In this document: positions 1-5,878 of the stretch, piece after piece
Layout of the letters: the number at the start of each line of letters is the position of its first letter
Position numbering within the stretch: the first letter of the stretch is position 1
Assembly (NCBI GenBank): GCA_038222915.1
Contig: JBBRHH010000276.1
Span: forward strand, 1-8,017
Origin: JBBRHH01 sp038222915
Lineage (GTDB): Bacteria; Planctomycetota; Phycisphaerae; Tepidisphaerales; Tepidisphaeraceae
Direction of reading: 5' to 3'
Length of the DNA stretch: 8,017 nt
Program-made: the position numbers and the translations under genes
The notes under the pieces: generated by a model
The model's input: only the letters and a program-made list of their open reading frames with translations
The model's database searches: none
Told to the model about the DNA's origin: nothing

Positions 1-585
1 GCCAGGAAAAACCTCCTCCTCCTCACCCTGACCATCGCGGCCGCCGCCTCCGTCGGCCTCTACGCCTGGCACTCCTCCCAGTCCGAACACCCCTCCTCCC
101 ACTTCGTCTACACCCCCGACTCGAAAGATTCCACGCTCTTCAAACCAACCCAGCTATCGAGCCATCCAACGTTCTTCCACCTGGCCCAACTCCCCTGGCG
201 TCGCAACCTGGCAAAGCCCGAGCCCACACAGGCCATGCCCTCTCAGGTTCCGTGGCATCAGGAAGTCACCGCCCCAAGACGCAGCAAAATTGAGACAGCC
301 CAACTCCCCTGGCATCGGTCGGTCAACAAACCCAACCCCGTCCGCACCGAATCCCGCATCGCAACCATCCCAAAACTGCACATCCTGAGCGCCCCCAACC
401 CAGTAACAATCATCCCCGCCAAAGTTCCCTCCATCGCAACCGTCGACGCCCCACGACCGATCGTAATCGGCGCTTCCATTCTCCCATGGAAGCGCAGCGC
501 CTTCCCGGCCACCTTCCGCACCCCAATCGAATTGCCAGTTATCAACATTCAAAACGCCTTGGAACCAACCGGAGCAACCCAATGA
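1..585 (+). CDS. Membrane-anchored protein with degenerate 19-residue Pro/Trp repeats (5' end cut by the window edge)
   Basis: The frame is open from base 1 to the TGA at 583-585, giving 194 visible residues. It starts with basic ARKN followed by a hydrophobic stretch at about residues 5-22, so only a few N-terminal residues are probably missing and this is a signal anchor or signal peptide. The remainder is Pro-rich and likely extracytoplasmic. It contains a repeated hydrophobic-Pro pair, often followed by Trp, with a second Pro eight residues later. The hP pairs lie at residues 64-65, 83-84, 102-103, 123-124, 142-143, 161-162 and 178-179, and four of them are followed by Trp (66, 85, 104, 163). 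I recognise no catalytic domain and no known family. The stop overlaps the start of the next gene (ATGA), so the two are translationally coupled and form the first visible part of a run ending in a tail sheath gene. An internal ATG at 235 would cut the repeats and is not the start. Function is unknown; a structural or binding role in the envelope is inference. Confidence 0.75.
   Translation, partial: ARKNLLLLTLTIAAAASVGLYAWHSSQSEHPSSHFVYTPDSKDSTLFKPTQLSSHPTFFHLAQLPWRRNLAKPEPTQAMPSQVPWHQEVTAPRRSKIETAQLPWHRSVNKPNPVRTESRIATIPKLHILSAPNPVTIIPAKVPSIATVDAPRPIVIGASILPWKRSAFPATFRTPIELPVINIQNALEPTGATQ
181..567 (+). repeat. About seven degenerate 57-bp (19-aa) coding repeats
   Basis: The repeats are visible mainly in the protein. 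Successive hydrophobic-Pro pairs are 19, 19, 21, 19, 19 and 17 residues apart, and the first five are followed by Pro exactly eight residues after the first Pro. At DNA level, 184-203 and 298-317 are 19/20 identical and lie exactly 114 bp (2 x 57) apart. Only the first three units and the sixth keep the Trp; the others are diverged. The pattern suggests old tandem duplication of a 57-bp unit. Confidence 0.7.
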
Positions 586-1463
586 ATCGCCTGTTTCTTC
601 TCCCAATACTCCTCCCCATCCTCCTCGCCGCCACCGCTTTCGCCGCCGAACCACCCCCCAAAGTCAGACCCCCGGAACCGCCCGCCTTCCACCAGCTAGT
701 CGAATCCACCGACCCGGCCGTCGCCGAAGCCGCCATCACCGCTCTCCGTGCCAAGCTCGACAACTTCGATCTGACCGGAGTCAACGACCTTCGCAACGAA
801 GGCTTCAAGAACCTCATGAAGCTCAAACGCTACGACGTCGCCGCCGAGTTTGGCCTCAAAGGCGCCCTGCTCTCTCCACAGGACCTCCAGGTCGTTGAGC
901 CGTTCCTTGCCTTTCGCTACGAAGCTCTGCGCCTGTTGGGCAGAAACGAAGACGCCCTCGCCACCGCCAAGGCCCTCTACAACGTCTGCTCCCCGCAAAA
1001 CACCTCGGACGCCATTCTCCGCCTCGCCAGCGCCCTGCGCGTCGCCCACCCCGACGACAAGGACGCGGTCAGCCGCTTCAAGGCAGAGCAGATGACCGGC
1101 GCAACCACCCAGCCTTACGCCGGCAAAGATCCGCTCGCCACCGCCCCGCCCCCGGCCACCCAGGCCACCGTCCTCTCCACCATCAAGCTGGACCCCAAAC
1201 CCTTCGAAACCGCCATCAACAACCAGTTCCTGGAATCCTTCGAAAGCCTTACCGCCCGCGGCAACCTCCTGCTTCTCTCCGACAAACCAAAGGAGGCCAT
1301 GGATTTCTTCGAGCGCGCCTACTCCGTCTGCAACGAAGACCGCCTCGCCCCGGCCACCGAAAATATCGCCCGCTGCCTCCGAGCCCAGGACGGCTCCATC
1401 GGCCGCTCCAACGCCTGGATCCTCTCCGTCCGTCCAACCAAGCCCGACAGCAAAGAAAAGTGA
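582..1463 (+). CDS. Secreted helical-repeat (TPR-like) protein, first of two tandem paralogs
   Basis: The 293-aa product starts at ATG 582, inside the ATGA overlap with the previous stop, with GGAG at 571-574 seven bases upstream. That start yields a clean signal peptide: hydrophobic residues 4-20, then AFAA with cleavage expected near residues 21-22, followed by a Pro-rich linker. An upstream in-frame ATG at 486 would bury the signal and is rejected. Residues 35-175 look like paired amphipathic helices of TPR type. A Thr/Pro/Ala-rich linker follows at about 172-198, then another helical part with TARGNLLLL (224-232) and a conserved C-terminal block, RCLRAQDGSIGRSNAWILS, at 264-282. The same block, the KALYNV motif and the FKxEQxxGAT motif recur in the next gene, so the two are tandem duplicates. 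No catalytic motif is seen. It is probably exported to the periplasm. A scaffold or protein-interaction role is inference from the TPR-like look only. Confidence 0.8.
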   Translation: MNRLFLLPILLPILLAATAFAAEPPPKVRPPEPPAFHQLVESTDPAVAEAAITALRAKLDNFDLTGVNDLRNEGFKNLMKLKRYDVAAEFGLKGALLSPQDLQVVEPFLAFRYEALRLLGRNEDALATAKALYNVCSPQNTSDAILRLASALRVAHPDDKDAVSRFKAEQMTGATTQPYAGKDPLATAPPPATQATVLSTIKLDPKPFETAINNQFLESFESLTARGNLLLLSDKPKEAMDFFERAYSVCNEDRLAPATENIARCLRAQDGSIGRSNAWILSVRPTKPDSKEK

Positions 1464-1466
1464 ATT

Positions 1467-2339
1467 ATGCCTTCCTCAAGGTCTCCCATCATCTCGGCAA
1501 TCCCGCTCGCGTTCAGCGCGATCTTCTTCCTCGCTACCTCCAACTTCGCCGCCATCAATCCAAAAGACACCGCCTCAGTCTCCGCCGCCCTCAAATCCGC
1601 CACACCCCAGCAACTCCCCGGCCTCATCCTCGAAATCAAACAGGCCCTCTTCGAATACCCCGAACACGTCCTCGCCAAGCTCCGCACCAACTGGATCAAC
1701 GCCCTCATCACCAGCCATCACAACGCCGAGGCTGCCGACCTCGCTTTCGAGGCCATCCTCACCGATCCAAACGACACCAGCGCCGTCTTCGACTTCCAGG
1801 AACTCCGCGTCCACGCCCTCCTTCGGTCCGGCGACTACGCCCAGGCGCTCATCCAGTCGAAGGCACTCTTCAACGTCGCCTCTATGGAGCACACCGACCA
1901 GGCCCTCATCACCGTCGCCACCTGCCTCGCCGCCGCCTATCCGGAAGACCGCGCCATCGTCGAGCGTTTTCGAAAGGAACAGGTCGCCGGCGCAACCGCG
2001 CACGTCCAGCACGGCAAATCCACCACCGCGCCCGGCGAAGATGCATCCATCGTCTCCACGCTAAAATCGATCCGCCTCGACCCGGCCCCCTACGAAGAAA
2101 CCATCGCCACGCTCGATCCCGCCGAACAACGAACCGCCCGCGCCAACCTCCTCCTCCTCGCGGGCAAAACCGACGAGGCCCGGCATCTCCTGCAAAAAAA
2201 TCTCGAGCACGAAATGACCGAAGGCGAACGGCGCCCCGAAGACGTAGGCCGCGCCGCCGAAGAAGTAGCCCGCTGCATCAAGGCCGAAGACGGCCTCATC
2301 GGGCGCGCCAACGCATTCCTCCTGAGCATCCAGTTTTGA
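1467..2339 (+). CDS. Secreted helical-repeat (TPR-like) protein, second of two tandem paralogs
   Basis: The 290-aa product starts at ATG 1467, three bases after the previous stop, with a purine-rich but weak ribosome site (GAAAAG, 1455-1460). Residues 9-29 form a hydrophobic stretch ending in Ala-Ala, most simply an N-terminal export signal. The body is all-helical in appearance. It aligns collinearly with the upstream gene: ALLRSGDYAQAL (117-128) against EALRLLGRNEDAL; KALFNV (132-137) against KALYNV; FRKEQVAGAT (168-177) against FKAEQMTGAT; STLKSIRLDP (197-206) against STIKLDP; and RCIKAEDGLIGRANAFLLS (269-287) against the matching block upstream. The gene is 22 bp upstream of the tail sheath gene on the same strand, so co-transcription is likely. 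I do not recognise a named family. The function is unknown and no enzyme motif is visible. Confidence 0.8.
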   Translation: MPSSRSPIISAIPLAFSAIFFLATSNFAAINPKDTASVSAALKSATPQQLPGLILEIKQALFEYPEHVLAKLRTNWINALITSHHNAEAADLAFEAILTDPNDTSAVFDFQELRVHALLRSGDYAQALIQSKALFNVASMEHTDQALITVATCLAAAYPEDRAIVERFRKEQVAGATAHVQHGKSTTAPGEDASIVSTLKSIRLDPAPYEETIATLDPAEQRTARANLLLLAGKTDEARHLLQKNLEHEMTEGERRPEDVGRAAEEVARCIKAEDGLIGRANAFLLSIQF

Positions 2340-2348
2340 GTGTTTCGC

Positions 2349-2355
2349 AGAGGGG
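2349..2355 (+). promoter_or_regulatory. Strong Shine-Dalgarno site of the sheath gene
   Basis: AGAGGGG lies six bases before the ATG at 2362 and fixes that start. It is the clearest ribosome binding site in the four-gene run, which fits a structural subunit needed in many copies. Confidence 0.7.
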
Positions 2356-2361
2356 ATACCC

Positions 2362-3546
2362 ATGCCGCCAGCCCCGACCTATCCCGGCGTGTACGTCGAA
2401 GAGCTCCCAGCCAACCCGCACACAATCCAGGGTGTCCCAACGTCCATCACGGCCTTTCTCGGCCGAACGATAAAAGGCCAGCCCAGCCAACCCATCCCCA
2501 TCCACAGCTTCGCCCAGTTCGAAGAACAATTCGGCGGCCTCTTCTCCCAAAGCCCGATGACCTACGCCGTCCAGGACTTCTTCGCAAACGGCGGCTCTCA
2601 AGCCATCATCGTGCGTCTCCTCGCCCCCGACCCAAATGCCGACACCCCTCTCTCCGCGCCCGACATCATCGGCGACCGCCTCCAGCAGACTGGCCTGTAC
2701 GCACTCGAAAAATGCGACCTGTTCAATCTCCTCTGCATTCCGCCCGACACGCGCGACGGCGCCTCAACGCCCGCCGAAGTTTACGCCGCCGCCATGCGAT
2801 ACTGCGTCGAGCGCCGCGCCATGCTTCTCGTCGATCCCGCCGCCGACGCAGACGCCGCCACGCTCGCAGGTGCATCGCCGCTCGCAGGAGAGTCGACGCG
2901 CAACGTCGCCGTCTATTTCCCTTGGATCAAAAAGCCCGACCCACTCGATCAGAACCATGTCGCCCGTTTCAGCCCCAGCGGCGCTGTCGCCGGAGTCATC
3001 GCCCGAACCGACGCGCAGCGCGGCGTCTGGAAAGCCCCGGCTGGAACCAGCGCCGTCCTGAACGGCATTCAGGAGCTCGACGTCAGGTTGACCGATCACC
3101 AGGCCGGCATCCTCAACACCGCCGGCATCAACTGCCTTCGCACCTTCCCGATCCTCGGCAATGTCATTTGGGGAGCACGCACCCTGCGCGGCTCCGAAAG
3201 TCTCGCCGACGAATACAAATACATCCCCATCCGTCGCCTCGCCCTCTACATCGAAGAAAGCCTGGCGCGCGGGACGCAGTGGGCACAATTCGAACCCATT
3301 GATGAACCACTCTGGGCAATCCTCCGGCAGACGGTCGGCCGCTTCATGCACAATCTATTTCTCCAGGGCGCATTTCAGGGCACGACCGCGCATGAAGCCT
3401 ACCTCGTTAAATGCGATGCCGACACCACCACCGAGCCGGATCGCGCAGCGGGAATTGTCAACTTCATCGTCGGCTTCGCCCCCCTCCGGCCCGCCGAATT
3501 CCTGATCATGCGAATCCAGCAAAGGAGCATCGAAAGACCCACCTGA
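2362..3546 (+). CDS. Contractile tail sheath protein (phage tail / contractile injection system), compact form
   Basis: The 394-aa protein has the hallmarks of the Phage_sheath_1 family. The N-terminus is TYPGVYVEE (6-14), followed by GVPTSITAFLG (24-34) and AVQDFFANGGSQAIIVRLL (69-87). A core segment has PSGAVAGVIARTDAQRGVWKAP (204-226 region), INTAG-like LNTAGINCLRTF (251-262) and IWGART (269-274). The C-terminal sheath domain has RRLALYIEESLARGTQW (291-307), EPIDEPLW (311-318), KCDADTTT (350-357) and APLRPAEF (373-380). Sheath subunits polymerise around an inner tube and contract to drive it through a target membrane. The segment between residues about 87 and 110 is very short, so the variable insert domains of larger sheath proteins are missing; the length is close to that of the small sheath subunits of extracellular injection systems. 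The protein has no signal peptide, so it is cytoplasmic, unlike the products of the three genes before it. No tube, baseplate or ATPase gene follows. Confidence 0.95.
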   Translation: MPPAPTYPGVYVEELPANPHTIQGVPTSITAFLGRTIKGQPSQPIPIHSFAQFEEQFGGLFSQSPMTYAVQDFFANGGSQAIIVRLLAPDPNADTPLSAPDIIGDRLQQTGLYALEKCDLFNLLCIPPDTRDGASTPAEVYAAAMRYCVERRAMLLVDPAADADAATLAGASPLAGESTRNVAVYFPWIKKPDPLDQNHVARFSPSGAVAGVIARTDAQRGVWKAPAGTSAVLNGIQELDVRLTDHQAGILNTAGINCLRTFPILGNVIWGARTLRGSESLADEYKYIPIRRLALYIEESLARGTQWAQFEPIDEPLWAILRQTVGRFMHNLFLQGAFQGTTAHEAYLVKCDADTTTEPDRAAGIVNFIVGFAPLRPAEFLIMRIQQRSIERPT

Positions 3547-3591
3547 CAAAGGGCACGGCTCAACCTGCGCTGCGTCTGCTACATTCAAGCC

Positions 3592-4446
3592 ATGCACAAA
3601 CTCCAAATCATCACCAACCTCCCGCCCCTCCCGCCCCGCCCCATCGAAGGCCACAAGGGACTCTTTGGCCGAGTCCTCATCGTCGGCGGCAACGACACCA
3701 TGCTCGGCGCTCCCGTCCTCGCCGGCACTGCGGCGCTCCGCATGGGCGCAGGCCTCGTGCAAATCGCCGTCCCCAAATCAATCCTCCCCCAGGCACTCAG
3801 CATCACCCCCGAACTCATCGGCCTGGCACTAGGCAAAATCGCCAACACACGCGCTCTGGACGAAGCCGCCGAAAAAGCCGACGCAATAGTCATCGGCCCC
3901 GGCCTCGGCCAATCCCCCGAAGCGCTCGCGCGCCTGAAACATTTCATCCGTCTAGAAAAACCAATGGTCATCGACGCCGACGGCCTCAATCTCCTCGCCA
4001 AGCAAAAACGCTGGCCCGCCTATTTCAAAGCCAAAGCGGTCCTCACCCCGCACCCAGGCGAAATGACCCGCCTCGCAAAACTCCTCGGCCGCGACAAAAC
4101 CCCCTCCGACGAAAAAGGCCGAATCAACATCGCAGTACAAGCAGCCCAAGCCTTCGGCCAGGTCATCGTACTAAAAGGAAATCGCACGGTGGTCACCGAT
4201 GGCAAGCGCGTCTACATCAACACCACCGGCAACAGCACCCTCTCCAAAGCCGGCACCGGCGACGTACTAAGCGGAATCCTCGGCGCACTACTCGGCCAAA
4301 AGCTCGACCCCTTTGAAGCCGCCATCCTCGCCACCCACCTCCACGGCCGTGCCGGAGAACTAGCCGGCAAAAAACACGGCATGCGCAGCGCCCTCGCCCG
4401 CGAAGTAATCAACGAAATCGCCACGGCAATAGAAGAGATCGAATGA
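3592..4446 (+). CDS. nnrD: ADP-dependent NAD(P)H-hydrate dehydratase
   Basis: The 284-aa enzyme repairs damaged hydrated NADH and NADPH by dehydrating them back to the active cofactor, coupled to ADP hydrolysis (EC 4.2.1.136). It belongs to the ribokinase-like YjeF C-terminal family. Visible motifs in order are HKGLFGRVLIVGG (21-33), GAPVLAGTAALRMGAGLV (39-56), IGPGLG (101-106), VIDADGLNLL (126-135), LTPHPGEM (151-158), VLKG, and the signature NSTLSKAGTGDVLSG (214-228), in which Asp224 is the expected catalytic base. The epimerase (YjeF N-terminal) domain fused to it in many bacteria is absent, so this is the stand-alone form; an nnrE partner should be elsewhere. It sits 45 bp after the sheath gene with no clear Shine-Dalgarno site. 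Its role has no obvious link to a sheath, and I read it as an ordinary neighbour. Its 3' end converges on the toxin gene with a 16-bp gap. Confidence 0.95.
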   Translation: MHKLQIITNLPPLPPRPIEGHKGLFGRVLIVGGNDTMLGAPVLAGTAALRMGAGLVQIAVPKSILPQALSITPELIGLALGKIANTRALDEAAEKADAIVIGPGLGQSPEALARLKHFIRLEKPMVIDADGLNLLAKQKRWPAYFKAKAVLTPHPGEMTRLAKLLGRDKTPSDEKGRINIAVQAAQAFGQVIVLKGNRTVVTDGKRVYINTTGNSTLSKAGTGDVLSGILGALLGQKLDPFEAAILATHLHGRAGELAGKKHGMRSALAREVINEIATAIEEIE

Positions 4447-4462
4447 AAAAAATATCAGTCCG

Positions 4463-4756
4463 TCAGTCCCTGAACATGTCTTCCAGATTCCGCGCCCCAT
4501 GAAGAATACGAACCAGTTCAATACCGTCGGAAATGGGACGGTAAAAGAGGAGGTAATTGCCAACCGGAAAACTGCGTAACAACGGAAAAAGCTCGTCGCG
4601 TAACCGTCCGATTCCTGGAGCGCAGGCAATCAATTCCAACTTTTCTTCAAACGTTCTGAGAACTTTGTCCGCAGCCGCACGGTTATCCTTGGCTATGAAA
4701 GACCAGATCTCCAAATAGTCGATGTTGGATTGTGGCGATCGTCGAATACGCGCCAT
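4463..4756 (-). CDS. parE: ParE/RelE-family toxin of a type II toxin-antitoxin system
   Basis: The 97-aa protein fits the ParE toxin family in length and pattern. It has an N-terminal helical part with NIDYLEIWSFIAKDN (11-25), then GRLRDEL (50-56), the central strands RSFPVGNYLLFYRP (61-74) and the typical C-terminal strand ELVRILHGARNLEDMF (80-95). Known ParE toxins poison DNA gyrase, while related RelE toxins cut mRNA on the ribosome. The sequence is nearer ParE, but the target cannot be decided from sequence. The start codon shares one base with the antitoxin stop (TGATG at 4754-4758), and AAGAAGG (4764-4770, minus strand) lies seven bases upstream inside the antitoxin gene, so translation is coupled. 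The frame is intact and I see no inactivating change. Confidence 0.9.
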   Translation of the reverse strand: MARIRRSPQSNIDYLEIWSFIAKDNRAAADKVLRTFEEKLELIACAPGIGRLRDELFPLLRSFPVGNYLLFYRPISDGIELVRILHGARNLEDMFRD

Positions 4757-5025
4757 CAGCCGGCCTTCTTATCAGCGTCCAGAAGGCGCGAGCCTTCTGC
4801 GATGACGGTTTCGGCTGTGAACTCTGCGTATTCGCCTCGGTTCAACTGATCGATACCAATCGCGATCTCATTGCGAAGTTCCTCAAGACGAATCTGACGT
4901 ACTCGCTCGCGCTCCTGAAGAAGCCGCAGTCCGTCGCGCACGACTTCGCCAGCCGTCGGATAATCGCCCGACTGGACCTTAGCCGTGACAAACTGCTCGA
5001 GCTCAGGCGGGAGGGAAATTTCCAT
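4756..5025 (-). CDS. parD: ParD-family antitoxin (ribbon-helix-helix DNA-binding protein)
   Basis: The 89-aa protein starts at the ATG whose complement is 5023-5025. The N-terminal MEISLPPELEQFVTAKVQSG (1-20) and DYPTAGEVVRDGLRLLQER (21-39) match the ParD ribbon-helix-helix domain, which dimerises, binds its own operator and represses the operon. Residues 40-89 are charged and helical and should wrap the toxin. The frame continues upstream to 5142, but that extension overlaps the next gene and is not ParD-like, so the shorter start is preferred. No good Shine-Dalgarno site precedes it. A TATCAT box (5031-5036, minus strand) lies so close to the ATG that a leaderless mRNA is possible. The start is 13 bp after the stop of the coiled-coil gene on the same strand, so read-through from that gene is possible too. 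Confidence 0.9.
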   Translation of the reverse strand: MEISLPPELEQFVTAKVQSGDYPTAGEVVRDGLRLLQERERVRQIRLEELRNEIAIGIDQLNRGEYAEFTAETVIAEGSRLLDADKKAG

Positions 5026-5038
5026 GCTCAATGATAGG

Positions 5039-5797
5039 TCAATGCCCGCGATAGATCGCCAGATATCCAATGACACACACCGAGGCGACAGCCGCCAGTG
5101 AAAGGAAGATCGCAATCGCCAGCATCGTCGTAAACCGCACATTCTGCTTGTGCAGGATGCGTTCCAACTGCCCGTCGCGCGCCGCCGTGTTGTCGCGCAT
5201 CTGCGAGAGGACCTGCGCGCTCGTATGGCTGCTCTTGCTCACCTCTTCCATCGACGCGCCAACCGATTTGAGATTCTCCGCCACCGCCTGATCGTGCTGG
5301 TTCAGCGTCTCAACCCGGTCGTGCATCTGATCCAGAATTTCCTTCTGGCCGGCATGCGCATCGCCCACCTTTTCCAGAATATCCGTAAGCCGGCCCTGCT
5401 GCTGGTTCTGCTGCTCCAACTGCTCCGTAATCGCCTTCAGCGTTTCCGTCTGAAGCTTCTGGCTCTCCGGCAGGCTCTGCAGCGCCTGGGGAAGATTCGA
5501 CAGATACCCAATCAGCTCTTCCTGCCGATGGCTCTGCTTCTCCATGTTGTCCTGAATGGAGCTCATCAGACCGGTCAGTTGTGTGAAGCTGTCCTGAATA
5601 GCGTTAATGGCCGAGTCACGCTTGTTGCCCCACGGTCGAAGAAATGTGGTGCGGGTGGTGTCCACCGTCTGGATTTGGCCGTCATGATCCCCGTGGTTGC
5701 CGTTGCCAACATCGTCCGATTCGAACGTCCCGTCCGGCCGCGGCGCTCGCTTGAAGAATCTCCCGATTCGGGAAAAAAGGCTGATTTGATCGTTCAT
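5039..5797 (-). CDS. Tail-anchored coiled-coil protein of unknown function
   Basis: The 252-aa product starts at the ATG complementary to 5795-5797, chosen because AAGGA (5805-5809, minus strand) lies seven bases upstream and because further extension would run across the divergent substrate-binding gene. The N-terminus is amphipathic and basic (ISLFSRIGRFFKRA, 5-18). An acidic/His/Gly-rich linker covers about 22-45. Residues 60-220 are rich in Gln, Glu, Leu and Lys with heptad-like spacing, including LEQQNQQQGRL (127-137), and are probably a long coiled coil. A single membrane helix at about 222-247 ends the protein with YRGH, so it is C-terminally anchored with the coiled coil in the cytoplasm. 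There is no signal peptide. The layout faintly recalls the signalling part of chemoreceptors, but no kinase-binding hairpin tip is seen. I believe similar proteins occur in planctomycetes, though I cannot name a family. Confidence 0.85.
   Translation of the reverse strand: MNDQISLFSRIGRFFKRAPRPDGTFESDDVGNGNHGDHDGQIQTVDTTRTTFLRPWGNKRDSAINAIQDSFTQLTGLMSSIQDNMEKQSHRQEELIGYLSNLPQALQSLPESQKLQTETLKAITEQLEQQNQQQGRLTDILEKVGDAHAGQKEILDQMHDRVETLNQHDQAVAENLKSVGASMEEVSKSSHTSAQVLSQMRDNTAARDGQLERILHKQNVRFTTMLAIAIFLSLAAVASVCVIGYLAIYRGH
5048..5059. promoter_or_regulatory. Inverted repeat upstream of the antitoxin, candidate ParD operator
   Basis: GCGAT-AG-ATCGC is a perfect inverted repeat with 5-bp arms. 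It lies 22 bp upstream of the parD start, inside the last codons of the coiled-coil gene. ParD proteins normally bind short inverted repeats at this position to autoregulate. Assignment as operator is inference; 5-bp arms can occur by chance. Confidence 0.3.
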
Positions 5798-5818
5798 GGC
5801 TCCATCCTTTTTGTAAGA

Positions 5819-5834
5819 CGCTGGCTCCGCAGCG
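5819..5834. promoter_or_regulatory. Inverted repeat in the divergent intergenic region, possible operator
   Basis: CGCTG-N6-CAGCG lies between the two divergent genes, 6 bp upstream of the predicted -35 box of the importer operon and 21 bp upstream of the coiled-coil start. It could be a regulator site for the importer or a hairpin in the other leader. Arms of 5 bp are short, so this is tentative. Confidence 0.25.
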
Positions 5835-5840
5835 ATTGGT

Positions 5841-5869
5841 TTGACACCTTCCCAAAGCAAATCTACCAT
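5841..5869 (+). promoter_or_regulatory. Predicted sigma70-type promoter of the importer operon
   Basis: A perfect -35 box TTGACA (5841-5846), a 17-bp spacer and a -10 box TACCAT (5864-5869, 4/6 to consensus) face the substrate-binding gene. Transcription would start near 5876, only about three bases before the ATG at 5879. No Shine-Dalgarno site is seen there, so the message may be leaderless or nearly so. No riboswitch fits in the space available. Confidence 0.5.
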
Positions 5870-5878
5870 CCGCGCCGA

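Noticed and set aside
154..654. Minus-strand open frame opposite the repeat protein
   Set aside because: Gly/Trp-rich antisense of the Pro/Trp repeats, with no ribosome site. The sense frame has the membrane anchor, the repeat periodicity and the coupled stop.
1460..2473. Long Arg/Pro/His-rich forward open frame overlapping the second paralog and the sheath start
   Set aside because: It is an out-of-phase reading of two well-supported genes; its composition is typical of shadow frames in GC-rich DNA.
3547..3591. Possible promoter for nnrD (TACATT at 3580-3585)
   Set aside because: No acceptable -35 box at 16-18 bp and no other support, so nnrD may equally be read from the upstream operon.
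4447..4462. Terminator between the converging nnrD and toxin genes
   Set aside because: The 16-bp gap has an A run but no stem-loop.
5026..5142. N-terminal extension of the antitoxin to 5142
   Set aside because: It overlaps the end of the coiled-coil gene and adds Arg/Trp/Cys-rich residues foreign to ParD. The MEISLPPELE start is typical.
5150..5878. In-frame upstream extension of the substrate-binding protein
   Set aside because: It is antisense to the coiled-coil gene and would place a lipoprotein signal peptide in mid-protein. The ATG at 5879 gives a proper signal and fits the promoter.
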